Assembly: GCF_019175385.1 (NCBI RefSeq) | Contig: NC_083341.1 | Location: 19,042,203 to 19,106,202, forward strand | Source: Lycium barbarum | Taxonomy: Eukaryota; Streptophyta; Magnoliopsida; Solanales; Solanaceae | DNA length: 64,000 nt | Reading direction: 5' to 3' | Shown: piece by piece, positions 1 through 11,595 of the stretch | Layout of the letters: the number at the start of each line of letters is the position of its first letter | How positions within the stretch are numbered: the stretch's first letter is position 1 | Program-made: the position numbers and the translations under genes | Notes under the pieces: model-generated | The model's input: the letters and a program-made list of their open reading frames with translations, nothing else | Databases searched by the model: none | What the model was told of the DNA's origin: nothing

Positions 1-404
1 AGGATACAACTTTTGTTAGAAGAGATTGAAGGTTAAATCGCTATAAAGTAGTGCACAATTGAGTACATTTCCTATTAATTTGACTAGAACATATATTATC
101 TTTCAATTTACTTTAAATCATCTTCTAAATAATTTCATTTGACTAATAGTAAAGACAGTTTAAATCATTGTTTTTCTTCATTTTTTGACGATGAAGGCTA
201 GTTTAATCTTATGGTCTGATCAAACAAGAAACAGTTGCCTTTAGAAAGCTTTTGCCCAATCTAACACATGCGCATTAATGCTATATGTGCCTTGTTATTT
301 CAATTGAATTAGACATAGAAATACAAAATTACCACATAAGTATTTAGGAAATTATGTATGAGGGGGAAAAAAAAAAGAGATAGTCGAATGACTGACTATA
401 AGAA
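1..404. other. AT-rich intergenic DNA, no gene seen
   Basis: No reading frame, RNA gene or terminal-repeat structure could be supported here. The sequence is AT-rich and has a short A run near 367-377. Confidence 0.5.
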
Positions 405-413
405 TATAGGATT

Positions 414-1367
414 GGGAAAAGGGTCAAATTTACCCCCTCTACTATGAGAAAATGATCAAATTTACCCTCCGTTTTACTTTGGGTCTAAATATACCCTTAA
501 TGTTAATAAAATGGTTCAAATATACCCCTCTACCGTTAAAATTATCCAAGGTGGATGCTTAATCTCACGTGGCACTGCCTTTTTGATGACTTGGTAACAC
601 ATGGCATGACACCTCACCACTCTCCATCCATTTACCCACTCCTCCTCTTCTTCTTCCACCACCAGTGCCACCATCAAATTGACCATCATTTTCAGCAAGT
701 ATACCTTCACTCAACCACCATGCCGAACTATACTTTTCATTTTAATCAAGTCGTTGTATGACCATTTAATTGGAAGACTCAGTCACTCAGCAATTCCATT
801 TGCTCAAGTAATTTAACTTTTGTATTTGAAAACTATTCTGACATTAAATCAATATGCATTTTCACATACAGCCATCTTATTTTATCTAATATAACTCAAA
901 TCAAACAGAAACTAAGATTTGTCATCTCATTTAAAAAAATGCCAGACATTCAAGAACCATTTGACAATAACCGAACTCAAGAAATAGAGCGTCAACAAAT
1001 CACAGAATATGTGATTTCACGATACTAACTAAACTTACATTAAACACAAAGGAACCAAGGGAGAAATGGACCTTTAAAAAATGGAGGATGTCATGGTGGT
1101 GTTGATCGTGGCACTGGTGGTGGAAGAAGAAGAGGAGGAGGATTGGGTAAATGGGTGGAGAGTGGTGAGGTGGCATGTCATGTGTGTCCACGTCATCAAA
1201 CTGGTAGTGCCATGTGAGATTGAGCATCCACCTTGGACAGTTTTAACGGTGGAGGGGTATATTTGAACCATTTAATTAACGTTAAGGGTATATTTGGATC
1301 CAAAGTATAACGAATGGCAAATTTGATCCTTTTCACATAGTAGAGGGTTAAATTTGACCCTTTTCCC
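414..1367. mobile_element. Foldback MULE-like non-autonomous element A
   Basis: A 954-bp element with long terminal inverted repeats. The left arm (about 414-690) starts GGGAAAAGGGTCAAATTTAC, and the reverse complement of the right arm (about 1081-1367) starts almost identically and stays alignable over more than 250 bp. It is flanked by an exact 9-bp duplication, TATAGGATT, at 405-413 and 1368-1376. A 9-bp duplication with long inverted arms is typical of Mutator-like non-autonomous elements; assignment to that superfamily is inference because no transposase is present. Apparent short reading frames in the arms are mirror images of each other and are not genes. Confidence 0.85.
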
Positions 1368-1591
1368 TATAGGATTTCATACGAAATACTCAAAACTTGA
1401 TGAGTCAGTAAAAGATCCATTGTGTGTGCAGACTAGTCCACTGAAGACTCCACAAAGTTAATTAGTCACGCGACTTAGTCATCAAACTTTAGAAATATGG
1501 AAAGTTTCAAACAACGTACTGTATAATTATCCACATCATGACTTTATTATTTGTGGAAACTCAAGCTACATCTAATTAGCCACATTTATAA

Positions 1592-2489
1592 TCTGTTTGG
1601 TTAAGCTTTTGAGAGAAAAAAATGCTTTTTTTTTTTTTTAAAAAAGTGCTTATTTTAAAAACGCAAAAGGCCAAATATACCCCTGTACTATGAGAAAAGG
1701 TTCAAATATTCCCCCTCATTATACTTTGGGTCCAAATATATCCTACCGTTATACTATTAGTTCAAATGTACCCTTCCTCTGTTAAGTTTGTCCAAAGTGG
1801 GCATACAATCTAATGTGGCGCTGATATTTAATGAGGTGGACGTCATGTGGCATGCCACCTAAGCACCCCTAACCCATTTTACCTCTCCTCTCTATTTGTT
1901 CTTCCACATCTGCTTGGAATTTGAAGAGGTGGTCATGGTGGCGGTAATGGTGAAAGAGAAGAAAATTTTAGTGGTGGAAGAACAAATAGAGGAGGGGTAA
2001 AATGGGTTAGGGGTGCTGAGGTGGCATGCCATGTGGCGTCCACCTCATTAAATATCAACGGCACATAAGATTGTATGTCCACCTTGGACAAATTTAACGG
2101 AGAAGGGATATATTTGAACCAATAGTATAACGGCAGGGGTATATTTGGACCCAAAGTATAACTAGGGGAAATATTTGAACCTTTTCTCATAGTACAGGGG
2201 TATATTTGGCTCTTTTTCATTTTAAAAAAGTAAGGTGTTTAGCCAAGCTTTTGAGAGAAAATAAGTGCTTCTAGGAAGCAGCAGAAGCTGATATTTCAGA
2301 AGCTAAAAAAAGTATTTTTTTTCTCAAAAGCACTTTTGAAAAAATACACTTAGAGACACTTTTTAAAAGCTTGATTAAACTTTAATTGCTACTCAAAAGT
2401 GTTATTTAAACTAATTGGCCAAACAGTTTTCACCAAAAAATATTTTTCAAAATAAGCTGATTTGAGTAGTTTTGCCAAACATGCCATAA
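1592..2489. mobile_element. Older MITE(s) rich in AAGCTTTTGAGAG / AAAAGTGCTT motifs, split by element B
   Basis: The sequence on both sides of element B (1592-1660 and 2228-2489) belongs to an AT-rich MITE family with the repeated words AAGCTTTTGAGAGAAAA, AAAAGTGCTT and GCCAAAC. The start GTTTGGTTAAGC near 1596 and the reverse complement of the end near 2480 (GTTTGGC) form short imperfect inverted ends. A second copy of the start motif, GTTTAGCCAAGC, appears at about 2238, so this may be a truncated copy next to a fuller one rather than one simple interrupted element. Target duplications could not be fixed. Confidence 0.5.
1661..2218. mobile_element. Foldback MULE-like non-autonomous element B
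   Basis: A 558-bp element made almost entirely of two inverted arms (about 1661-1908 and 1971-2218) separated by a short spacer. Arm motifs such as CCAAATATACCCCTGTACTA recur inverted near 2200. The flanks carry the 9-bp duplication ATTTTAAAA at 1652-1660 and 2219-2227; it is low in complexity, so slightly less certain than that of element A. The arms resemble those of element A in layout and wording (TATACCCCT, ACTATGAGAAAA), which suggests one family with two size classes. Confidence 0.75.
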
Positions 2490-3623
2490 GAATTTATTAT
2501 TTGTGGAAATTAACATTCGGGCACCATGTGATGAGTTATGTAGTCAAGGGACAATATAGCACATCTTCCATTAATTTGATTGAAACATATACTAGTATAT
2601 CTTATACTTTCTTTTCTATGGTCACTTTAAGTCGTTATCTGACAATAAAACAATTCTTCATTTCAGTTTATGTGTATTCCTTTTTTTTTTTTTTTTTTTT
2701 TTATAAGTGTTAAAAAATAATGTTAAGACCACGAGATTTAAAGAGCATTTTCGTATATTACATACATCTTTAGTTTCCTATCACAAGATTTAAAAATCTT
2801 TCTTAATTTTTTAAATTACATGTCAAGTCAAACTAAGACACTTATACATAAAATAAAGAGAAATTTTCAAAAATATACAGTTCAACACGGTAAATTACAC
2901 CCACATAGTCATATTTTTAATTTATACTCGCATACCAACTTCTTTTCACCCCAATATTTATATACCCGATATATAAGAAAGTCAATGAATCTATCAATAA
3001 TTTTGTCTAGGAATTTCAAAAGAATACACTTTAATTAGATGATGATTAGATAGCCACTTGAAAAGGGGAAATATTGGACAATATAGGAAAAGGAGCAAAA
3101 TATATATTTCCAGTTAGCGTTATCCACAGTTTATTGAAAACATTAAAATCTTTAGAACAAAATGAGTTAAAAGCATGTGATCTTTAATTGCTTGTTCCTG
3201 TTTAAATGCAAAAATTACATCTAGACTAAAAAAAACAATCGCCGATAGTTTAAAATTTTAGATAAGATGATAAACACACACTTCAAAAAGTGCAATTTGA
3301 ATATGATTTAAGTTATTAATCTGTTATTAATAGCGGATGCAATTTTATGATTCAGAAATACAGGCAAAATAGAGTATATTTATAAGAGTAGAGTACAACA
3401 ATATAATGTTTGTCCATTTTTTTTTTCAATTTGATTATTTACATGATATATTAATTACATTATAAGGTAATAATTTCCTCACATTAGAAATCACTATATA
3501 CGTAGGTTTTCACAAGTTACAATAACTTTTCTGTTAAAGAGTAACGTAAAATTTGTTTATTCCAAAATTTTGATTTGAAACTATTTATGTTGCTATCATT
3601 AAACAACTACACATGAGCATAAG
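2490..3623. other. AT-rich intergenic DNA, no gene seen
   Basis: No supported gene. There is a T run at about 2682-2702, and short open frames without recognisable domains that are expected by chance in such AT-rich DNA. Confidence 0.5.
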
Positions 3624-3701
3624 CCGGCCTTAGCTCAGTTGGTCGAGCGGAACACTGTAGTGTGGTCATAGCAATCTTTAGTTCGAATCCGGCAGGTCGG
3701 A
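3624..3701 (+). pseudogene. Decayed intron-containing tRNA-Tyr (GTA)
   Basis: The acceptor stem CCGGCCT pairs with AGGTCGG at the 3' end through one G-U pair. The D-arm region TAGCTCAGTTGG and the B-box TTCGAATCC are recognisable, and the anticodon GTA sits in CTGTAG followed by a 13-nt intron-like stretch, as in plant nuclear tRNA-Tyr genes. Compared with the plant tRNA-Tyr layout, about 8 nt are missing just before TTCGAATCC, which removes the variable loop and the 5' half of the T stem. The anticodon stem also has changes (AACACT instead of GGACT), and the D loop has GGTCGAG instead of GGTAGAG. A short T run follows. It is probably not functional. Confidence 0.75.
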
Positions 3702-4399
3702 ATCTTTTCATCATTTTTTCATATTCTCTTCTTTTCTTTGCCTTTATTTTGTCTTACATTTATTGTGAGTAAATGATTCAAGAAAAGCCTTTACAATCTA
3801 AATAGGAAGAAATGATATTACAAAGATAGCTTGTATTTTATTTATGAATATCCTATTTGTTAAAATAAAGATCTCTTGATATATTTAACATGAAACTTAA
3901 AGAAAAAGGTTGTAAAGGCTACAAAACCAATTGAGGAAAATGACTCTAAAGTCTCATCATTTGCACTTAATAAAGGCCTATTTTAATTATTTAGGATCTC
4001 AATCATTCCGTGTATTGTTTTTTTTTTTTTTTAAGTTTGAATTGTAATTATTAAAGTGTGTTTATTTTACTTATTTTTCCTTAGCAATCACTTAATGGGT
4101 TTGAATAGATCTGAATGATTAATATCTATAACAAAATTTTAATATCATTAAGATGTTATCCATTCAAGGATTTCAGTAAAGATGGAATTTCACCACTACG
4201 CATCCACAGTCACAACTAATTGTTGCTACTATTGCAGTGCCCACCATTATATAACAACTATCACCACCCACAACTACCATTGTTGTTAATCACAATTATC
4301 AATCATCACCACCCCAAGCCAACTTTACATAAGATTTGAACCATAAAATCATATAGATTATAAGACTTGGATCGGCTAATTTTTCCCTAATTCTAAAAG
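3702..4399. other. Intergenic DNA, no gene seen
   Basis: AT-rich DNA with a T run near 4019-4032 and a CAC/CAA-rich low-complexity patch near 4195-4310. No domain, RNA or terminal repeat was recognised. Confidence 0.45.
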
Positions 4400-5340
4400 G
4401 GGTAAATCACTCACTTGACCTAGAATTCGATTTTTGATTATTGTATTGAATCCCTTAATTTGGATAACATGTCCATGTGTTCAATTTTGAATTTCAAACT
4501 GTGACCCAAGAATCGGTTTGAGTTGACCAAGAGTTGACCTTGACCCGAGGTCCTAAAATTATGTGAATGGTTCCTAGACTAATTTGGGTCCGTTATTTAT
4601 GAGTTTGAATAGATTGAAGTCATTAGAGCTCGTTTGGGTCGACTTTGGAGTTTCCAATAAAAGTTTAATTAGCCATTTAAAGCATGCTTTAACTATTAAT
4701 TTGCTTGCTTTTCCCTAAAAGTATATTACATGTGTTGTTTATGTGCATTTAAACCATTTAGTTCGTGTGAGTAGGCAAACATGAGCTAAGTTTGGTATAT
4801 TAAACTATCTAGTTAGACCACGAGGGTTACATTGTGTGATATTTACATTGTTGTCAATTCTATTGATCTGAGCATGGTGTGATTGTAGATTAGTTGTTTA
4901 ACCTTCATTATCACTTGATTGAGCATGTGTTGCCTGAGCACAATAATGTCATAATGCTAGTTGACGGGTGCTACTGAGATCGAGTAAGACGAGAGGGGGA
5001 CGCACTACAAGGGTATGATGGACAGTCTCCTACATGAGGTTGATACACTGTATGAGATAGGTCAAACAAGCAACATATGCCCCATAGCATGTTAATTGGA
5101 GTGATCATGTTGTATTTCCACATGTTATGTATATTTGTGATTTCTGTTCAGTTGTTTTACTTGTATATCATTACTATACATGTATTGCCTTATTTATGCA
5201 TATAAGGCGCATTACCAACGATTTCTAAAGATTTGCCTCGGGGGTAAGTTGAGAGGGCGAGTCGATCGATGATCTTGTTGAGTCTTTAGACTCGCAGGTA
5301 TTGCGTGTGTGTAGGTGTAACAGGTGGTGACCCAGTAGCT
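4400..5340. mobile_element. Degenerate retroelement-like DNA (possible gypsy LTR remnant)
   Basis: The wording of this stretch (for example GAGTTGACCTTGACCCGAGG near 4530, GAGATCGAGTAAGACGAG near 4976, GATGGACAGTCTCC near 5018) resembles LTR or internal DNA of plant gypsy elements, but no coding domain, clear terminal repeat or TSD could be defined. The call is inference from overall pattern. Confidence 0.3.
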
Positions 5341-5888
5341 GACCAGTTGGGATTTTAAGCTTCAAGCTTTAAAGATAAGTTGGTGTGAATGAGAAATGAA
5401 GGGAAAATTGAAAATTTGAGCAAAGTTCCTTTTAGAAGAGCATTTTGTACCACATTGGTAATGGAAAAGGAGAGTTGTGTGTTTATATATCAAAACACAT
5501 CCTCTAGCTCATAAAGGGTTAAGAAGAGGACCTCCCCTCGCACCGTCGTAGTCGCTCGGCTCGGCTTCGGCTTCGGTCTGATTGATTGATAATCTTTTTG
5601 GACCAAATTTATTTTTCCAAATTCATAATTTAATCTTCATTTCGGATATTATTTAAATATCATTTCCGCGCAAAATTTAATTTAATTTTTGCGGATTCCC
5701 AACGGAAAGGCAAGTCTTCTCTGAACAGGCACCATACCTGTTCTGAACAGACATTTCCGTTCAAAATCCTAACTATAAATTCCATAGGCTTCACCTCATT
5801 TTAAGAACACAACGAAAATATTTTTTTGAAACTTCCTGCATTGAAATTTCTTTCCTTCTTCTGCATCATTTCTCCAAACTACTGTAAG

Positions 5889-7515
5889 TGTAACACCACG
5901 AAATTTTTAAACTAGCACTTGAATTTTTTATTGATCATATCTTGATAGTAGGGATATATTTTATTTGTCTAAGGAAGTTGACATATTTTACTTGATCGTG
6001 GCTTTTGGGATTTATAACTTCTTAATGGTTGTTTGAGCTTTAGAAGCTCTAAAGCTCCAAGGTTTGCCCCTAAACTTGAACTTCTCTTTCAATTTGTCTT
6101 GGTTGAGATATTGTGAGAAGCTTGAATCTTGGTGAAATAATATCTACTTTAAATTGTTGGCATATTGGCTTTGTTGCTACTTAGATAGCTTATTTGTTTT
6201 GTGGGCTGAGAAGAATATCTCGAGACACATCAATATGATAACATGATCATTGAGAGTATAATTTTGTGATTGAGTTATAAGTATGCAAAAATCACATTGG
6301 CGTTATGTGAAGCATTTTTGTAAGACGACTTAATTCGCCCACATATACGGATTGCTTGAGCATTATTGCATTCTTGATTATGGGGTGACGACCCTTCTTG
6401 ATTTCGGATCTTGCCCATCTTGACTTTGGATTTGCATTTCATCTTGATGATGGACTTCTGTCCATTCTCGAGTATGAGTGGAAAGCCACTTTCAACATGG
6501 CTCATGATTCTCTTAATTATTGGGTGATGATCCTTCTTAATATGGGCTTCGGTCCTTCTTGATAGGGGCGTCAGTCCTTCTTGATATTCGATAGTGCTTG
6601 ATGTGATGGAATGACGTATGTGTTGGGCGAAATTAACTAACTGAATGACGTTTCGTGAATTAGCTTCGAAATCTTTCTTGACACTTGGTATTTGAAGCTT
6701 CGAAATCTTTCTTGACACTTGGTATTTGAAGCTTCGAAGGCTTTCTTGACACTTGGTATTTGAAATATTAATATCTTGAACTATCTTATGGTTTGGTTAT
6801 TCTCTTGAAATGTCGTACACTGATTAAGTACTTGGTTATAACTCGGATGAACTTATGTCTTGAACTTACTTCTTGCACGTATATTTGATTCATAACTCAC
6901 TATTAAGTTAACCAAATGGTGGAATTTCTTGGATTTTCTTTGAAAAGCTTCTTGATATGAGAGATTTTGAATATTGATATCTTGAACTATTTTAATATAT
7001 GATATTTATTCTCTTGAAAGGATTGTACCTTCATTTAGTTCTTGTTTGATATTTCATTCTCTTGAAACTATGGTACCATCGTTAAGTGCTTGATGATGAT
7101 TTTGATATGCTCATTCCTAGAATTTATTATTGTACTCCTTACATAGCCTACTTCTCATTTTGATATGAAATGTTAGTTAAGTTTATGTGCCACTAAGCTT
7201 TATGCTTAGCGATAGTTTGTTACTATCGTAGGTGTTGTTCCGAGGAAGACTTAAGGATGGCCAATTGAGGTAGATTATTTGGAAGCTTAGATGAAGATCA
7301 CATTTGCATGAGCATGTTCATTTTGCATACTTTTGGGGACTTGTACGTGATCCATGTGACACACTTAGGTATGCATTTTTGAAACTTGTTTACATGGGCC
7401 TCTTTCCACTACTAAATTATTGTGAATATCATATCAAATAAATTTCTTCTGAACGTTGAGATATGAAATTTGCTTTTGTTTCGTAAGTGGCGTCCTCCCA
7501 AAAGGGGGTGCTATA
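5889..7515 (+). mobile_element. Solo LTR, gypsy-like, 1.63 kb
   Basis: The ends are inverted: TGTAACACCACG at 5889 and GGGGGTGCTATA at 7504-7515, the second being a decayed form of a ...GGTGTTACA end. The 5-bp TSD GTAAG lies at 5884-5888 and 7516-7520. There is no coding domain between the ends, so this is a single LTR left after recombination between two LTRs. The orientation is arbitrary because the ends are nearly palindromic to each other. Confidence 0.75.
6662..6763 (+). repeat. Three tandem copies of a 34-bp unit
   Basis: Units begin AGCTTCGAA at 6662, 6696 and 6730 and continue with CTTTCTTGACACTTGGTATT. The first two are nearly identical; the third differs at a few bases. They lie inside the solo LTR, next to looser repeats of a CCTTCTTGAT word at 6390-6600. 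Confidence 0.85.
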
Positions 7516-7800
7516 GTAAGTGTCCTGTGATTTGCTCCATTATTTGAGTTCGTCGGAGTTCTGTGGTTTGTATTGCCGCTACTACAGAAACGTTCTTCTG
7601 TTATATCCTGAGAGGAAGTAACCCAGATCCTTTGGCAACAGTGAGGGGGTTATAATTCCTTAAGGACACACAAACAACTTGTGGGCTCGGAATATTTTTC
7701 TACTTCTTCTACATTCTGTTTCATTATTTTTTGTTTCTGGTTTTGGTTAATAAATAGAAACTGGTATACTAATTATTGTTTTACATTACGGACGATAACA

Positions 7801-8061
7801 GAATCTAGCTTTCATCAGCCCTTTCAGTTGATATGAGCCAACATTAGATCATGACAATTACTTTATTTTCTTGCAGACTTAGTATCTTATTTCCGAGTTG
7901 TGACTCGCATTTTAGACTAGTTGCTTCATGACTTGGTCATTTTTGAATTGTATGGGCATACTTATGCTTTCTGTTGACTTTAATACTTTTACATATTGAA
8001 ACAGTACTAGTTATGAATATTTCCTCTTTTTCGTTCTTCAATTAATTCGTATAACTTAGAA
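7801..8061. other. Intergenic or unassigned DNA up to a deletion junction
   Basis: No gene was seen. Similarity to the leader of the second Ogre-like copy starts abruptly at about 8062, so a rearrangement breakpoint probably lies at the right edge of this stretch. Confidence 0.4.
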
Positions 8062-11000
8062 ATGTTATTACCGATCTACTGTAACGTGATAGCAAGCGTA
8101 CGCACTAATATGTTTAAACATCCTTCATAACATGAAAATAATTCATCTTCATGTAGCTGTTGATATCTTAATAAGTATTTTAACCCAATGAAACTACTAA
8201 ACTATTCTAGGTATTTTATTTCACCATCAATAATATGGACTATTATATGACGTCAAATGAATATCTCAGACATGAATGAAGAATTTCTGAACACATTTTT
8301 TGCAGCATAAAAACTGAAACTTTTGAGCACAACAATTTCAAGAATCCCATGCCAATCTCAATCTGAACCAATCAACACACTAAAAATTGAATCTTTTTGG
8401 AACCCATTACACCAAACAAGATTTCAAACAACCCCACCCCTTATCTTTAACTAAAACGTAACCAAAATAAACACCACCCCACCCCATTAAGTGTAGAAAT
8501 CTGCTCTTTTAAAGAACATAGCAGCAACAACTGCTTTGCTTTCATCAAGTGTGGCATCTTTGGAGTAGCAATTTTCAGCAAAGAAACAACGTTAGTTGGC
8601 CCAATGTGGCACCAGTATCTTAAAGTCATATGTTGCAGCAACCAGCAACCAAGTAGCAATACTAGTTTAACTAAAAAAAAATATGCCTATGATGCAACAT
8701 CATCTAGAAGTCTCAAAGTGTGGTATCTCAAAGGCAGTGGCAACTTTAATTTGCCCCAATTATAGTAGACTCATGCCAATACATCAACAAATAGCAGTGG
8801 CCATCCTTCTTAGTTTAAGTGCAGCAACCACTGGATCAAAATACAACAATAGCAAACCAATCATAGCACCAGCCTTAACTTCCCAAATGCAGCCAACAGG
8901 TAGCCCAAAAAAAAAAAGGACGTCACAAGATAGAAAACAACCCTCAAAATACAGTAACAACTTAAGCCAAAATGAGTGGCTCAGCAGCAATAAAACAGCT
9001 CAAAGGACAACAGTCCCGTACAGTAGTAGGGATATCAGAACATGCAGTAGCACTTTAACTCAAGAGTGCAGCATCTGCCTGGCTGAAAGTGGATCAGATG
9101 CAACACTTATTTACCTTGGCAATGATGCATCAGACTACAACAGCTAGCTCAAATTCAGCCATATGTTTTACCTAAAGTAAAGCAGCAATGACCTCTCATA
9201 ATGATAACCACAAACTAAGAAGCAGCAAAATATATCTTGAAAAGAAACATCATCAGATTCTCAGAGAAAATAGCAACAAACAGTAGCCTCAACTCAAAGG
9301 TGCATTGGCATTTATATGCCTTATCTGTTTCTCAGAGAACCATGGCAGCAGCAATTGCCTCAAGGGATACAAAGATCATTTGAGTTTTGAGATATCCCCT
9401 CAGGTCATGCAAAGAAGAAAAAGGGTGAAGAAGAGTATCAAGAATTCCATATCTTTTAACAACCTAATCAGCTTAAAAGAATACTAAGTAGCCAATCACT
9501 GGAAATAATTATCAGAGAGTCAAAACAACCTCAACACTTTTCAAAAATAAAGTAAACCTAAAGACTGACCCTGAACATCAAACTACAGCATCAAACTTGA
9601 AAGACAAAAGAAGAAAGCAAAGGGTTTCACGTCAATTACATTTATCATGACAAGGGTGCTTATTTACTACTTATCTAACCAACAACTTTACAGTAATCAG
9701 TGATACTTAACAGACTCCTTGGATAAGAGGGAAAAAGACGAAAGAATCATGCATACTGACAATCAGCAGTTTGATCCAACTTAATTCATGAAAATGACAT
9801 TTTCACTGGTTTCAATTAGAGATTATCAAGGCACGCATAGTAGTCGAATTTTATGCATATTGAGTGCAGACTTGTAATTTTAAAGAGGACATGATGATAC
9901 TTGAGTTATTTTGACACAATTCAGGCAAAAGACAATTTCAGAGGGTCAGACAAGGCATGCTTCAAAGTATTAGAGAAAAGACAAGCTTCAGGCTACTTTA
10001 CAGTCTTATATGCAGATTCTAGGACATTATTTCCCAACACACCAATCATACAGACATCCTGTAGACTTGCTAGGGCTATAAAAGATCCTATAGAGCTGTA
10101 ACTTCAACAAAAGGGAACCCAATATGTACATGCTAGGACTGCCAAAGGTATCCAAATACATTTCATAGGGTATTTAGACTAATTGAAGTATAAAAAATAC
10201 CTTAACTCCTAGCATAGCCAAACTGACCAGGGTAATAAGAACTAACAATCAACATCAAATATACAGCCCTGACCATAACATTTCAATCACAACTGAAATG
10301 GACAACTACAAGATAAAGTCCTAACCAAATTGTTTTTCACAAAAAACTGAGCATATACGCAAAATACCATGATTGTTTTATCTTAATCTTACATTAGACT
10401 AAAACCTCCTTTGACTAAAACAATTTAAGATGAAGAGAGACAATCACCCAATTTAGCCAAAGCAAATACTATCATATGATCATAAAGATATGCACAGGTT
10501 TTCTATATCTTACTTCATTAAACAACTTGACCAAGGCTCAACACAAATAAGCACAACTCAGCACACGACTCTAAATATGCATACCACTGTGCAGAACATA
10601 ACCTTTTAGAAACAAAATACCCATCTCATTTTAGATTAAATTGTTAAATAAGATAACACACACATAAGTCACAATCATGAATTAATACTAATGATATGGA
10701 ACTAATAAGGATAATAAACCAGTTACTAATCTCTAAATGAAAGCAATCGGTAAAAAACATAACTACACTCTAAACTATTAAGCTAACTAATCTGTAAGCA
10801 AGTAACAAGTTTAGGCTACAAATGCTGAAAAATCACATGCTGCAGATTAAACTAATTAACATATAATTAAGCAAGCAAAAATCTAGACTAAACAAATAAC
10901 AAACGTAAACACATAAAGATGCTAAAAATAACAGGAATGAAAGAGATTTTCCCGTTTTGCCGAACAGCGACGGGGGCGACGAAAAAGAAAAAGAAATGAT

Positions 11001-11595
11001 TCCCAAACTCGACATGTCATGGTTAGGCTTGGATCCTTCTATCATTATCACGTTACACATAATATGCTTGTTGGTCGTTGGGTTATGAAACCCGTCGATA
11101 ATTTGGTAGGTTTCCTAATTGTGGAGTCGATACCTAGGACCGACCCACCTAAGGTTTATGCATGCATGACCTAATAGAATTGGTGGCATAGCTCTATCCT
11201 AAGTTTTCTAAGATTTGGCTTACTAGACACAAGGTTCCCGAGCGGACTACTCGAGTGAGAAGGCTACGCGGTCACCGGAAATTCGGACACCCCGCGCATA
11301 TGCCAACTCTCCTAAATTTTGGGATTTTTGAAAAAAAATTGCGGGTGCGCAAAACACACCTCGCGTGTACGTGTGATAGTGTGAGTTTCCAGAAACGGAG
11401 GAAGTATGAACAGAATGCCAATTTAAGTAAAGCGGTAACACAAAATTATAACAAATTCACATAAAAGGAATAGTTAAGCAAACAAAATATCACATAACAT
11501 TTTTTGAAAGCAAATCACATAAGAAGAACAAATAACTTAATTAACCTAAGTTCGCTATGGTTAAGAACCTAAAGTCCCCAGCGGAGTCGCCAAGC
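8062..11595 (-). mobile_element. Truncated Ogre-like element, copy 1: 5' leader region
   Basis: This stretch matches the long leader of the complete inner element: 8065-8660 aligns with 45812-46300 (shared words GATAGCAAGCGTACGCACTA and TTTCAAGAATCCCATGCC), and 11003-11595 aligns with 51887-52512. It ends at a PBS and an LTR in minus orientation. Gag and everything on the left, including the other LTR, are missing. The short reading frames here (for example 8683-9147, rich in Gln, Ser and Thr) show no domain and are not supported as genes; the leader is rich in GCAGCAA-type words. Confidence 0.7.
11575..11592 (-). other. Primer-binding site of Ogre-like copy 1
   Basis: Read on the minus strand, TGGCGACTCCGCTGGGGA starts 3 nt inside the LTR. 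It has the TGG start expected for pairing to a tRNA 3' CCA end and resembles the tRNA-Arg-type site reported for Ogre elements (tRNA identity from memory, not searched). Confidence 0.7.

Larger units (their letters stand above)
5341..7800 (+). mobile_element. Degenerate LTR or leader-like retroelement DNA, split by a solo LTR
   Basis: The parts outside the solo LTR (5341-5888 and 7521-7800) read as one continuous sequence once the insertion is set aside. The left part ends in a leader-like stretch after ATATATCAAAACACATCC; the right part contains CCTGAGAGGAAGTAACCC and GGCAACAGTGAGGGGG. This wording resembles LTR-leader DNA of plant copia elements. No protein domain or terminal boundary was found, so identity is tentative. 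Confidence 0.35.

Noticed and set aside
3624..3701. Functional tRNA-Tyr
   Set aside because: The T-stem 5' half and variable loop are missing, and the anticodon stem is altered, so a functional fold is unlikely.
6275..6718. 147-codon minus-strand frame
   Set aside because: It lies entirely inside the solo LTR and includes the 34-bp tandem repeat; no domain is seen.
8683..9147. 154-codon frame rich in Gln, Ser and Thr
   Set aside because: It lies in the Ogre-like leader, has no domain and no counterpart of equal length in the second copy.
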